DNA from: QQVM01 sp964544885
Lineage (GTDB): Bacteria; Bacteroidota; Bacteroidia; AKYH767-A; 2013-40CM-41-45
Reading direction: 5' to 3'
NCBI GenBank assembly: GCA_964544885.1
Contig: CAZJDX010000020.1
Span: 3,154 to 67,153, forward strand
Length of the DNA stretch: 64,000 bases
Shown here: one piece after another, positions 1 through 8,239 of the stretch
Position numbering within the stretch: the stretch's first letter is position 1
How the letters are laid out: the number at the start of each line of letters is the position of its first letter
Notes under the pieces: model-generated
The model's input: only the letters and a program-made list of their open reading frames with translations
Told to the model about the DNA's origin: nothing
Databases searched by the model: none
Translations under genes and position numbers: made by a program

Positions 1-747
1 GCGCTTTTCATCGGTGTGTTCTTTGCCTTTATTTATCATCTCAGCCATAGCTGGAAGATCAGAATCTTCCTGACCAGTTTATGTTTCCTCCTCTCCTTCT
101 TTTATTTCAGACATCCTGCCACCCTGATGTGGTTTGGTGTCTTCCTGCCTACCATCATTCACGTTTATTTTTTCACCATCCTGTTCATGTGGTTCGGCAC
201 CAAGAAATCCGGATCAGGCTGGGGAGTTGCAAATATCATTTCCATGTTCCTTGCCGTGATTCTCATCATCGGCGCTGAAATCAGACCTATGGCGAATTCC
301 ATCAATCCATTCATTCTCGACATGACCATCGCCAGCAATTTTCACGCTGTCAATTACACCATCAATGAGCTCTTTGGATTCGTGAAAGATCATAAGATGA
401 ACTTTTACAGTCCTTATGTCTGGAAGGCGCAGATCTTCATCGCCTTCGCCTATACCTATCATTACCTAAATTGGTTTAGCAAGACCTCTATTATCCAGTG
501 GCATAAGATAGAAAAACGAAAACTTATGGCAGCCATCGCTGTCTGGATCGTTGCGATCAGTCTGTACACAGTTAACTTTCGCGCAGGTTCAGTGGCATTG
601 TTCGTGCTGAGTGCCTTGCACGTTATCTTGGAATTTCCTTTGAATATGCTTAGCATAAAGGAACTTGGTTCCACACTGAATCCATTCAGAAAGAAAGCAG
701 TAGTACAGGTTCCGGCAAAAGTAAAGGGAAAAAGAAAACTCAGCTGA
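1..747 (+). CDS. Polytopic membrane protein, 5'-truncated by window edge
   Basis: The frame is open from base 1 to the TGA at 745-747 without a stop, so the true start lies outside the window (the first in-window start-like codon is a GTG at 16). The visible 240-odd residues hold about six to eight hydrophobic stretches broken by short loops with many aromatic and His residues (for example HVYFFTILFMWFG), and end in a basic tail. I do not recognise a named family. It is an integral inner-membrane protein of unknown function. It converges on the receptor gene that ends at 756, leaving only 8 bp between them. Confidence 0.7.
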   Translation, partial: ALFIGVFFAFIYHLSHSWKIRIFLTSLCFLLSFFYFRHPATLMWFGVFLPTIIHVYFFTILFMWFGTKKSGSGWGVANIISMFLAVILIIGAEIRPMANSINPFILDMTIASNFHAVNYTINELFGFVKDHKMNFYSPYVWKAQIFIAFAYTYHYLNWFSKTSIIQWHKIEKRKLMAAIAVWIVAISLYTVNFRAGSVALFVLSALHVILEFPLNMLSIKELGSTLNPFRKKAVVQVPAKVKGKRKLS

Positions 748-755
748 CACCGGGT

Positions 756-3515
756 TCATTTGAAGTCTATCTGTATCTGATCTCCGCTTTTTCCTGAAAA
801 TTTATTCAGTTTGTATTTCAGACTGAACATGATGTAACGGCCCGGCATATTACTCCTGGATTCCCTGAAATAGTTCAATTCGCTGATCCTCTCAATACCT
901 TTGTTTTTATCCAGTATGTCGGCCAGAGTAAGACTTAGCACAAAACGATTATTCTTGCTCAGGTAGCGACTTAGAGAAGCATTTAACAAGGGTATGGTGG
1001 TTTCTTCTTCAATATCCTTGATGCTGTAAATTTGTATATCAGCGGACAGATTAAATTTCCATTTTTCCGTCGGAGTATAATCCACAGTGGCAAAGTAACC
1101 CGTTGTGAAATAATTCTTATTCTGTTCTTCGGCTATGTCAAACTTTGCCTCGTTGAACACGAGTCTGACTCCGGCTGAAATATCAAACATATCCTTCTTT
1201 CTGTTGTCAAATGAAATTCCGAAAACATGACGCAGGTTGGTAATTGCATTTTCCAAACCATTGACGACATTAATTCCCCGGTTCCAACCCTCTTCCCAGT
1301 CGATACTCAGGTTGAGCTTCAGCTTTCGGATCGGTGTGCTGAAACTCATTTCAGTCCACACATTTAAGTCATTGTCAACATTTACCAGGCTCAATGTGCG
1401 ACTTTGCTGCTGATCATATTCTCTCCTCCAGTTGATCTTATTTTCTGTATACCGGGCATTTATGGAAGTAAAAAGTGAAGTAAACGAGAACTGATCGAAA
1501 TATATCCAGTTGAGCCGCAAGAGTTGCCTGTACTCGGGTTTCAGATACATATTACCAACACTTTTGACCAGTGTATGGGTACTTGTATTGAGTGGAAAAA
1601 GCTGTCTGGACTCAGGCAAACTGACATCTGTATGATAAAAAGCCCGCAGATTTGATTTTCTGCTTAACTCTTTCTCCCAGCTCAGTTCCGGCAAAAAATA
1701 AAAAGTCTTACCGGTAACTTCGGCAATTGCCGGAGATGAATGAAGATAGCTGCCGGTTTCAATCTTAAGGCTCGCGGAAAGATTCGATCCCTTTTTGTTT
1801 CTTCTATATCCAAGACCGGGTCTGAGCCAATAGTATTCAGCATCAATTCCTGCACTGAGCGAATCCTGAAGCATACGCTTTTCAGTGTGCATGGAGCCGG
1901 TCATATATTCAAAGTGACTCAGATTTCTTCCGGCATCTGAAGAGACAGTCAGAATTGAATTTAAACTAAGTGCCCGGCTTGAACTAAGCTCTATAAAATA
2001 ATCTTTGCTGTTATACTTCTCTTCAAAATAACTGTCCTCCCTTGCTGAAGAATCGTTCAACAGATATGTATTCAGGTTTATCCATTCGGAATCACTGCTA
2101 CGCTCACTCAACTTAATTCCGGCATTTGCTTTAAGATATTTCCAATTCCCCTCCCACCTCCGGATGTAGCTCAGTCTGAAATTAAGGTATTCCTTCGATG
2201 CTTCATTTTCTCTTGACTGATTTAAATTATTCAATAAAATTCCCCCCCTGTTCTCATCTGACAGTAATTCCTTCTCCAACATATCCTTTCCCGCAGATGC
2301 GAAAATATCCACTGATAGAAGTTGCCCAGGAGTAAGGCTCTTTCTGCCTCCTATATTGAGTCTGTGATTTCTGACCGAAGTTTCTTCAAGATTCTCTTCC
2401 TTCAAAATGTAAGTATCATCTCCGGTGAACTCCCTGCTGGTTGTATACTCTTCAAGATCTTTACTCACCGTGCTTCCCAGCCAGGAAAGTCCAAACCTGT
2501 TCTCCCTGTCTTTCTCTGTCGAAAAATTCATTCCTCCAGCACCGCTTTCCAACAAACCCGTCTGCACCTGACCGAAGTCGATAGGGAAATCAAACTGTTC
2601 ATTACTGTTTAGCTGGATGTCACCATTTGAATTTGCAAGACTTCTCAAACCTCCGTTAAAATCCAGATAATCACCAAATGAAAAACCAAACTGGTTAACA
2701 TTATTCATCATTCCCAGCACAGCAAACTGGTTCGATTTTGAAAATCGATAGGCTTTGGCATTAAGCTTATAGTGATCATTAGTTCCGTAACCTGCATTCA
2801 TTTCACCAAGCCAGGCTCTTTTTCTGTTCTCCTTAAGCAGAAGGTTCAGGGTTTTACTTCTCAAGCCGTCATCAACCCCGGTATACTCACTTTCCTCAGA
2901 TCCTTTCTCAAAAACCTGTACTTTGTCCACAGCATCCGCCGGAAGATTTCCTGTCGCAACTTTAGGATCACCACCGAAAAATTCTTTTCCGTCAACCAAT
3001 ACTTTCTTTACCTCTTCCCCCTGGGCTTTGATATTACCCGAACGATCCACTTCCACACCGGGTAACTTCCGCAAAAGATCTTCCACCACATCATCTGGCC
3101 GGGTTTTAAAAGCATTTGCATCATACTCAATTGTGTCTATGCCTATCCTGATCGGAATTCTTTCGGCGCTGATTTCTGTTTCACCCAGTTCAATACTTTT
3201 TGGACGGAGAAGGATTGCTCCAAAATCCTCAGACAGTCCGGGAAAAGAAACGTTCTTATAAAATGAGTTATAACCTATAAAGGCCGCTTGTAAGAGGTAG
3301 TTCCCTGCTTCAATGTTCCTGATCAAAAAAGATCCTTCGCGGTCGGTTATACCAAAAAATCTAAGGGTTGAGTCTTGGGGATCAAGCAGAGTAACCGTGC
3401 TGAACTCCAGGGGTCTTGCGTCCTGATCAAATACTTTTCCGGAAAGCATGTATTGACTCCCGTAACTATTGCTCAGACGGAAAAAGATCAAGGTAAATAT
3501 CAGGAATCGCAGCAT
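756..3515 (-). CDS. Outer-membrane beta-barrel receptor (TonB-dependent receptor-like) with carboxypeptidase-regulatory N-domain
   Basis: This 919-residue protein has a signal peptide (about residues 1-19), a carboxypeptidase-regulatory-like domain (about 24-105, with FGITDREGSFLIRNIEAG), a plug-like region (about 125-235, with VVEDLLRKLPGVEVD and VLVDGKEFFGGDP) and a long C-terminal beta-barrel. The plug wording and barrel are typical of the 'outer membrane beta-barrel family' often found next to GLPGLI proteins, which is the case here. It probably lies in one operon with the GLPGLI gene (69 bp gap) and the T9SS protein upstream. The ligand is unknown and no TonB box was identified, so active import is not proven. 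Confidence 0.85.
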   Translation of the reverse strand: MLRFLIFTLIFFRLSNSYGSQYMLSGKVFDQDARPLEFSTVTLLDPQDSTLRFFGITDREGSFLIRNIEAGNYLLQAAFIGYNSFYKNVSFPGLSEDFGAILLRPKSIELGETEISAERIPIRIGIDTIEYDANAFKTRPDDVVEDLLRKLPGVEVDRSGNIKAQGEEVKKVLVDGKEFFGGDPKVATGNLPADAVDKVQVFEKGSEESEYTGVDDGLRSKTLNLLLKENRKRAWLGEMNAGYGTNDHYKLNAKAYRFSKSNQFAVLGMMNNVNQFGFSFGDYLDFNGGLRSLANSNGDIQLNSNEQFDFPIDFGQVQTGLLESGAGGMNFSTEKDRENRFGLSWLGSTVSKDLEEYTTSREFTGDDTYILKEENLEETSVRNHRLNIGGRKSLTPGQLLSVDIFASAGKDMLEKELLSDENRGGILLNNLNQSRENEASKEYLNFRLSYIRRWEGNWKYLKANAGIKLSERSSDSEWINLNTYLLNDSSAREDSYFEEKYNSKDYFIELSSSRALSLNSILTVSSDAGRNLSHFEYMTGSMHTEKRMLQDSLSAGIDAEYYWLRPGLGYRRNKKGSNLSASLKIETGSYLHSSPAIAEVTGKTFYFLPELSWEKELSRKSNLRAFYHTDVSLPESRQLFPLNTSTHTLVKSVGNMYLKPEYRQLLRLNWIYFDQFSFTSLFTSINARYTENKINWRREYDQQQSRTLSLVNVDNDLNVWTEMSFSTPIRKLKLNLSIDWEEGWNRGINVVNGLENAITNLRHVFGISFDNRKKDMFDISAGVRLVFNEAKFDIAEEQNKNYFTTGYFATVDYTPTEKWKFNLSADIQIYSIKDIEEETTIPLLNASLSRYLSKNNRFVLSLTLADILDKNKGIERISELNYFRESRSNMPGRYIMFSLKYKLNKFSGKSGDQIQIDFK

Positions 3516-3584
3516 GGTTTTACAGGATTCAGTATATAGATAAATGATTACTCTTGATGGCGTTGAAATGCTATACTACCCTTT

Positions 3585-4349
3585 CTACTTCCTGATCTTG
3601 ATAATCACATTTCCATCCCCGCCTTCACTCTCCTGCATTTCCTTCCTTTTTTCTTCCGCCAGTTTTCTGAATTCTGATTTGGTGATACGTTTGCCCTTCT
3701 CGGGTTTAACAATTACCGACTTGTCAAATTCTTTCATTTCAATTCTGGTAGCGCTGATCACGTGCTTTCCTTCATCCCGGATGCATTCCAGTATCATACC
3801 AGGAAGGTTTGCAAAGGAATTAGGACCGGATGAGACCGGAATTTCCGGACAAAACCAGGCTACCGCATTGAGCACTGAATCCTGAAGTATCGCTTCAAGA
3901 CAATTATATCCAAGAATTTTCTTGCTGTTTCCACTTAGTTTCCATTGCTGCTCTTTCAGGTCTGATTCTACCAGAAACAAGCGCCCAAACAAGTCGCGCT
4001 GCTCTAATTTTTTATGATTCCTCAGATCACAATACACTCTCTCATCCGGCTCATCTATTTTCATCACAATCATTGGCCTGCTTTCTTCGCCTTCATTCAT
4101 TGTGACGGAATTTTCCTTGGCGCTGGAATCATCCGGAAGGTAAATTGATTCATCACTGTTGAAATAAAGAACCCGGCGCATCTTCATTTCCTTTGGCATG
4201 TCCATAAGGATTCTGTCCTGTCCTGCCTCGACATCTTCTGTATGGATTCGGAGCTGCACTTTTTCTTCAAAATGAATGACACCATTGATTTGCGCCTGTA
4301 AGCCAGTCATAAGCAGACTTAAAAATGAAAGGGAAAACAGATTTTTCAT
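3585..4349 (-). CDS. GLPGLI family protein
   Basis: A 254-residue exported protein with a signal peptide (about 1-19, ending in LQAQ). It matches the GLPGLI family of Bacteroidota: an N-terminal INGVIHFEEKV strand, a central YNCLEAILQD element, AWFCPEIPVSSGP, and the family-naming turn in the variant form NLPGMILE. Family members are secreted or periplasmic, have no established function, and are commonly encoded beside outer-membrane beta-barrel genes, as here. It starts 4 bp after the T9SS gene 4354-5256 ends, which indicates co-transcription. The C-terminus is rich in Lys and Glu (about 225-254). Confidence 0.8.
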   Translation of the reverse strand: MKNLFSLSFLSLLMTGLQAQINGVIHFEEKVQLRIHTEDVEAGQDRILMDMPKEMKMRRVLYFNSDESIYLPDDSSAKENSVTMNEGEESRPMIVMKIDEPDERVYCDLRNHKKLEQRDLFGRLFLVESDLKEQQWKLSGNSKKILGYNCLEAILQDSVLNAVAWFCPEIPVSSGPNSFANLPGMILECIRDEGKHVISATRIEMKEFDKSVIVKPEKGKRITKSEFRKLAEEKRKEMQESEGGDGNVIIKIRK

Positions 4350-4353
4350 ATTA

Positions 4354-5256
4354 TTATTTTGATTTTATCACTCTGATGATTTCTTTCTTCATTGCAGTTC
4401 TTAGTTCCAAAAAATAGATTCCGGCTGAAAGTTCTGGCAGACTCAGTTGCCATTGATCCGCAAACCGGTCCCTGTATTCATGGTATATCTCCCGTCCGCC
4501 AGGATCAAGCAGGCAGACATGCATCCCTTCGTTGCGGTTGATGTCTGCGGTAAAGCTCAGACAGTCACTGAATGGATTCGGAGAGACCTGGACTCTGTCA
4601 GCTAGTTGCGGTTTTTCTGCTATCGAATTCACTGTGAATTCCACAACGGCTGAACCCCAACTTGCAGGTACACTGAGATCAACATTCGTTCCCGGCCAGA
4701 AATTCCAAACTGAAAATGTATTGGTCACATCAAATGCCAGCCCGATAGTGTCTGTGCTTATGGAATTGAAGCCTACCTTTGAAAAAGGGATCTCTATCTC
4801 AACAGTATCGGTATAGGGTAAGCCGGCTGCGAAGTTCGGAACGGCGGTCCAGTCTGATTGTACTGCAAGACAATTCGAGTAATCATTGGCCATACTGTCG
4901 GACTCGCAGTCGGTAGCTGAAACATGAAACCACCAGTCATCATTCTGCCAGAAAGGGGATTTATCATTGTTGATATCAAGCAGGATTTCAGGAAAGCGTA
5001 TATTATACGATTCCAGATTATTGAGGAATGCGAAATAGAAGTTTACACCGTCATGCTTGAATTTCACCGTAACCTGACGGCTCACATCAAGACTAATCAG
5101 CACAGAATCTGCATCATTCCATTCCAAAGGACTAAGCACCCCATCGGTCAGTGGTGAGGAACCCTGTCGTATTCTAATATATTGCGCCTTGCTTTCTGAC
5201 AGTGTAATGAAGAACAGGATGGCAAGCAGGAATAAATGGAGAGTAGCTCGTATCAT
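4354..5256 (-). CDS. T9SS-secreted protein with CBM9-like (DOMON-type) domain
   Basis: A 300-residue protein with a signal peptide (about 1-24). The N-terminal half resembles carbohydrate-binding module 9 / DOMON-like folds (DGVLSPLEWNDADSV, then VKFKHDGVNFYFAF and LLDINNDKSPFW). The last 80 or so residues are a type A T9SS sorting domain (VSPNPFSDCLSF ... LSAGIYFLELR). It should be exported and either released or anchored at the cell surface. It is first in the minus-strand operon with the GLPGLI and receptor genes and is divergent from a histidine kinase, with a phased-repeat region between them. An unusual palindrome lies in the linker before the sorting domain. Confidence 0.8.
   Translation of the reverse strand: MIRATLHLFLLAILFFITLSESKAQYIRIRQGSSPLTDGVLSPLEWNDADSVLISLDVSRQVTVKFKHDGVNFYFAFLNNLESYNIRFPEILLDINNDKSPFWQNDDWWFHVSATDCESDSMANDYSNCLAVQSDWTAVPNFAAGLPYTDTVEIEIPFSKVGFNSISTDTIGLAFDVTNTFSVWNFWPGTNVDLSVPASWGSAVVEFTVNSIAEKPQLADRVQVSPNPFSDCLSFTADINRNEGMHVCLLDPGGREIYHEYRDRFADQWQLSLPELSAGIYFLELRTAMKKEIIRVIKSK
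4604..4662. repeat. 59-bp imperfect inverted repeat inside a coding region
   Basis: The centre (4625-4641, GAATTCACTGTGAATTC) is a perfect palindrome with 8-bp arms around one base. Symmetry extends imperfectly to AGTTG at 4604 and CAACT at 4658-4662. Both strands, read in the right frames, give the peptide EFTVNS. It lies at the linker between the CBM9-like and sorting domains of the 4354-5256 gene and could fold as an mRNA hairpin. Confidence 0.75.
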
Positions 5257-5260
5257 GCCA

Positions 5261-5268
5261 CAAATCTA
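5261..5268 (-). promoter_or_regulatory. Bacteroidota -7 promoter box for the 4354-5256 operon
   Basis: On the minus strand this reads TAGATTTG, an exact match to the TAnnTTTG -7 consensus of Bacteroidota. Only 4 bases separate it from the ATG at 5256, so the transcript would be leaderless or nearly so. No good -33 TTG is visible at the expected distance. Instead the GTTAA array starts 22 bp upstream of the box, which suggests activator dependence. Confidence 0.6.
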
Positions 5269-5290
5269 AAGTCCAGGAATCGCTTTCATG

Positions 5291-5326
5291 GTTAAACGGA
5301 AGACAATCAATGTTAATAATGGTTAA
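5291..5326. promoter_or_regulatory. Phased GTTAA direct repeats (module A operator candidate)
   Basis: GTTAA occurs at 5291, 5312 and 5322, at offsets of 0, 21 and 31 bases, on one face of the helix. This spacing is typical of direct-repeat sites bound by OmpR/PhoB-family regulators. It lies between the divergent -7 boxes of the secreted-protein operon and the kinase operon. The same layout recurs at 38971-39072. Binding by the regulator encoded at 6834-7544 is inference. Confidence 0.55.
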
Positions 5327-5333
5327 TTGATTG

Positions 5334-5361
5334 TTGGTCAAGAAATGCAATACTATCTTTA
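5334..5361 (+). promoter_or_regulatory. Promoter of the first kinase/regulator operon
   Basis: TTG at 5334-5336 is followed after 17 bases by TATCTTTA (5354-5361), one mismatch from TAnnTTTG. The ATG of the kinase is at 5371, 9 bases past the box, so the leader would be very short. The box starts 32 bp downstream of the start of the last GTTAA repeat. Confidence 0.55.
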
Positions 5362-5370
5362 ATCCGGGCA

Positions 5371-6837
5371 ATGAAGAATAATCTGATAAAGGTGGGTATA
5401 CTGATTATCGTCAGTCAGTTACTGATCGTCGCTTTCTCTGTTCACTGGCTGCATGGTCAGTATCAGGAAGAAAAGGATCTGCTCAGAGAGGAAACCGCAA
5501 GGTATCTTTCGGAATCAAAGCTGCAAGTCACCGATTCGATGCTGATGATCCACCTTATAAATCCTATACTACAGGGTAATAAGGACTTCAAACTCCGCAT
5601 AGCCGTCAGTAAAGAGGAGGACCTTGTTATGGACAGTATCAGGGAAAAGAAGATAAACCGGTCCATGTCCTTTTTTAAACCTACAGATTCATTGCCCACC
5701 GGAATTTCCGACAGTCTGACAGTTCAGAAGCAATTTGAATTTACCTCAGAAAATGACTCGTCAGGCAATCTGCTTATGCAAGGTGTGAAGCTTATTTATC
5801 AGGAGGTGACATCTTCCATGGAACATCCTGATCAGGCAGAGCATGCATTTCTTAACAGTGATACTATTTTGTTGAAGGAAGTTTTTGCAGATAAGATGAG
5901 TAAGGCCGGACTTGACATCCCTTATAAATGGGGAATAGCTGCAGAATTGAGAAAGGATTCATTGGATGAAGAAGTAATTTTTCTGGAAAGTAAAGTCTCT
6001 GATGAGGGATACGGTGTTGAACTCAGCGGATTCAGGTCTCTTCTGCTAAAGGAGATCATTCCCCAGATCATTTTTGCGTTGGTGCTTGTCATCGTCAGCG
6101 CATCAGCTTTCTACTTTTCTTACAGAGGACTAAAAAAACAAACGCGACTGAATCTGCTGAAATCAGATTTCATCAGCAATATCTCTCATGAGCTGAAGAC
6201 GCCTGTCAGTACAGTGAAAGTTGCGGTTGAGGCATTACAGGACCCTGTGAACATTAAGGATCCGGATAAAATAAAGGATTATCTCTCTATGGCAAGTCAG
6301 GAAATAAACAGGCTTGACCTGCTGATTCAGAAAGTGCTTGACAGTTCGGCAAGGGAGGGAAATAAGAATTTTCTTCAGCGTGAGAGCCTCTCGCCTTCCC
6401 TGTTGATCCAGGATGTTATCCGTTCACAGAAACACAGACTGGAACTGGCCGGTGCAAAAGTTCAGTTCAAAGGATCTGATCCTGAAAAGATGATCAGCAT
6501 CGACAGGTTGCATACTGAAGGCGTACTTCTGAATCTGATAGATAACAGTATCAAATATTCCGATAAGGTTCCTGAAATTAGCATCGATGTTGAGGAGTCA
6601 GGAGATGAAGTATGGATTGGATTTGAAGACAATGGACCGGGTATTGATCCACAGTACTTAAAAAACATATTCGACAGATTTTTCCGGGTGCCTGGGAAGA
6701 ACATTCATAATGTAAAAGGATCAGGATTGGGACTAAGTTATGTTAAACTGGTCATGGATCAGCACAAGGGCTCGGTGATTGTTCATAACCGCCAGGCGGG
6801 CGGTCTGCGTTTTACACTGAAGTTTCCAAAAAAATGA
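5371..6837 (+). CDS. Two-component sensor histidine kinase (RprX-like)
   Basis: A 488-residue inner-membrane kinase with one N-terminal membrane span (about 7-27), a roughly 200-residue periplasmic sensor region without a domain I can name, a second span (about 228-250), and then HisKA with the phosphorylated His at about 273 (SNISHELKTP). The HATPase domain shows N (LIDNSIKYSD), G1 (EDNGPGID), F (FDRFFRV) and G2 (GSGLGLSYV) boxes. No HAMP domain is evident. The stop overlaps the start of the regulator gene by 4 bp (ATGA), so the pair is translationally coupled. It resembles RprX-type kinases and the second kinase at 39079. Confidence 0.9.
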   Translation: MKNNLIKVGILIIVSQLLIVAFSVHWLHGQYQEEKDLLREETARYLSESKLQVTDSMLMIHLINPILQGNKDFKLRIAVSKEEDLVMDSIREKKINRSMSFFKPTDSLPTGISDSLTVQKQFEFTSENDSSGNLLMQGVKLIYQEVTSSMEHPDQAEHAFLNSDTILLKEVFADKMSKAGLDIPYKWGIAAELRKDSLDEEVIFLESKVSDEGYGVELSGFRSLLLKEIIPQIIFALVLVIVSASAFYFSYRGLKKQTRLNLLKSDFISNISHELKTPVSTVKVAVEALQDPVNIKDPDKIKDYLSMASQEINRLDLLIQKVLDSSAREGNKNFLQRESLSPSLLIQDVIRSQKHRLELAGAKVQFKGSDPEKMISIDRLHTEGVLLNLIDNSIKYSDKVPEISIDVEESGDEVWIGFEDNGPGIDPQYLKNIFDRFFRVPGKNIHNVKGSGLGLSYVKLVMDQHKGSVIVHNRQAGGLRFTLKFPKK

Positions 6838-7544
6838 ATAAAAGAATATTATATATAGAAGATGAACCCTTTTTGGGAAAGATCGTGCGGGAATCGCTGG
6901 AGCAGAAGGGTTATGAAGTAATGCTGGTTGCTGACGGTTCAGAGGTGATAGATGCTTTCAGAAAATATAATCCCGACCTGTGCATTCTGGATGTGATGCT
7001 TCCCCATGTCGATGGATATACTCTTGGAAAAACAATGTGCGCATTGAACCCCGATCTGCCGATAATCTATCTTACAGCTAAAAGTCAGACGGAAGATCTG
7101 GTAAATGGATTTCAATCCGGCGGAACAGATTATATTAAAAAACCCTTCAGCCTGGAAGAACTGATGGCAAGAATAAATAATCAGTTGAATCTTCGCGAGC
7201 GGAATCAAAAGAGTGTTAAATCTGATAAAGAGAACATAGCAATTGGAAAGTATTTCTTTCTTCCTTCGCTTTATCAGTTGAAATTCGACGAACAGGTCTT
7301 CCATCTTTCACACAGGGAAGCACAGGTACTGCTGAAATTTTGCGAGCACAAGAACAAGATTCTGGAACGAAAATATTTATTGTTATCAGTATGGGGTGAT
7401 GATTCTTTTTTCAATTCCCGTACACTGGACGTCTATATCCGAAAACTCAGAGAGTACCTGAGTTATGATCCTGAAGTAAGGATCATTACCCTTAAGGGAA
7501 AAGGGTATCATTTCAGAGTGAAAGATACATGGGAAGACGTCTGA
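6834..7544 (+). CDS. OmpR-family response regulator (RprY-like)
   Basis: A 236-residue regulator. The receiver domain (about 1-120) has acidic residues at EDE (9-11), the phospho-acceptor Asp at about 53 (CILDVMLP) and the conserved Lys in YLTAKS and KKPFSLEEL. The C-terminal winged-helix DNA-binding domain (about 135-235) has the typical TLDVYIRKLREYL recognition helix and the GKGYHFRV wing. It overlaps its kinase by 4 bp. It is the likely ligand of the GTTAA repeats at 5291-5326 (inference), and so would control its own operon and the divergent secreted-protein operon. Confidence 0.9.
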   Translation: MNKRILYIEDEPFLGKIVRESLEQKGYEVMLVADGSEVIDAFRKYNPDLCILDVMLPHVDGYTLGKTMCALNPDLPIIYLTAKSQTEDLVNGFQSGGTDYIKKPFSLEELMARINNQLNLRERNQKSVKSDKENIAIGKYFFLPSLYQLKFDEQVFHLSHREAQVLLKFCEHKNKILERKYLLLSVWGDDSFFNSRTLDVYIRKLREYLSYDPEVRIITLKGKGYHFRVKDTWEDV

Positions 7545-7623
7545 TCTGATTTAGTGCTGATGTAACTGTGATCTTATTATCGCTGAAAATTACATGTCAT
7601 GGCACTCAGCCAGATTTACCGGG

Positions 7624-7650
7624 TTGTTTCACATTCAATGATTATATTTG
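7624..7650 (+). promoter_or_regulatory. Promoter for the SRPBCC gene
   Basis: TTG at 7624-7626, a 16-base spacer, then TATATTTG at 7643-7650, an exact -7 match. It lies inside a longer open frame that begins at 7599, and so argues that translation starts at the ATG at 7692, leaving a leader of about 35 nt. Confidence 0.6.
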
Positions 7651-7691
7651 CCGCTATTCAAGACGGCGCTGTCCCGGCTTTAATTAAAATT

Positions 7692-8207
7692 ATGATACGG
7701 TTTTTAAAGGTATTTGGAGTTTTTATGCTCATACTGACAATAGGTTTTTTCTCCTTGGGTTTTATTTATCCTGAAGTTAGTTACTCGACAGAGATCACCA
7801 TCAACAAGCCGGTGAGGACTGTCTTCAGGAAGTATAATGATCCCGGGACCTTAAAACAATGGATTCCTGAGATGAAGTCCTTAGAAATAGTTGAGATAAA
7901 ACCGGGTATGGTTGGAACTAAAATGAAGATGACTATTGTGAATTCAGGAAGGACTATGGTGATCGAAGAGGAAGTAATAGCATACGAAGAAAACAAAGTA
8001 CTTGGTTTGCATCTTGAATCAGGACCCATGCGTAAGAAAGATCATATTGAGTTTATTGAATCGGGCGAAAGCACGATCATAAAAGGCGATTACACATGTA
8101 CAGGGTCTAATCTATTTTACAGATCACTGTTCAGCTTATTTCAGGGTCAGTTCAAAAGCATGGATGAAAGCTACCTTGGAAATTTTAAAAAATTCGTTGA
8201 GCAATAA
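7692..8207 (+). CDS. SRPBCC (START/polyketide-cyclase-like) family protein, membrane-anchored
   Basis: A 171-residue protein with one N-terminal hydrophobic helix (about 4-24) followed by a START-like fold: VSYSTEITINKPVRTVF at the start of the domain, the LKQWIPEMKSLE segment, and beta strands including GTKMKMTIVNSG. Such domains bind hydrophobic ligands; the ligand is unknown here. I chose the ATG at 7692, not an in-frame ATG at 7599, because a good promoter lies at 7624-7650 and the hydrophobic anchor then begins at residue 4. The CoA-transferase gene follows 32 bp downstream and may be co-transcribed. Confidence 0.75.
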   Translation: MIRFLKVFGVFMLILTIGFFSLGFIYPEVSYSTEITINKPVRTVFRKYNDPGTLKQWIPEMKSLEIVEIKPGMVGTKMKMTIVNSGRTMVIEEEVIAYEENKVLGLHLESGPMRKKDHIEFIESGESTIIKGDYTCTGSNLFYRSLFSLFQGQFKSMDESYLGNFKKFVEQ

Positions 8208-8239
8208 GTTACCCGTCATTTAATTAATTATTCATTTCC

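Noticed and set aside
7599..7691. Upstream ATG extension of the SRPBCC gene
   Set aside because: An exact promoter sits within it, and the membrane anchor begins at the 7692 start.
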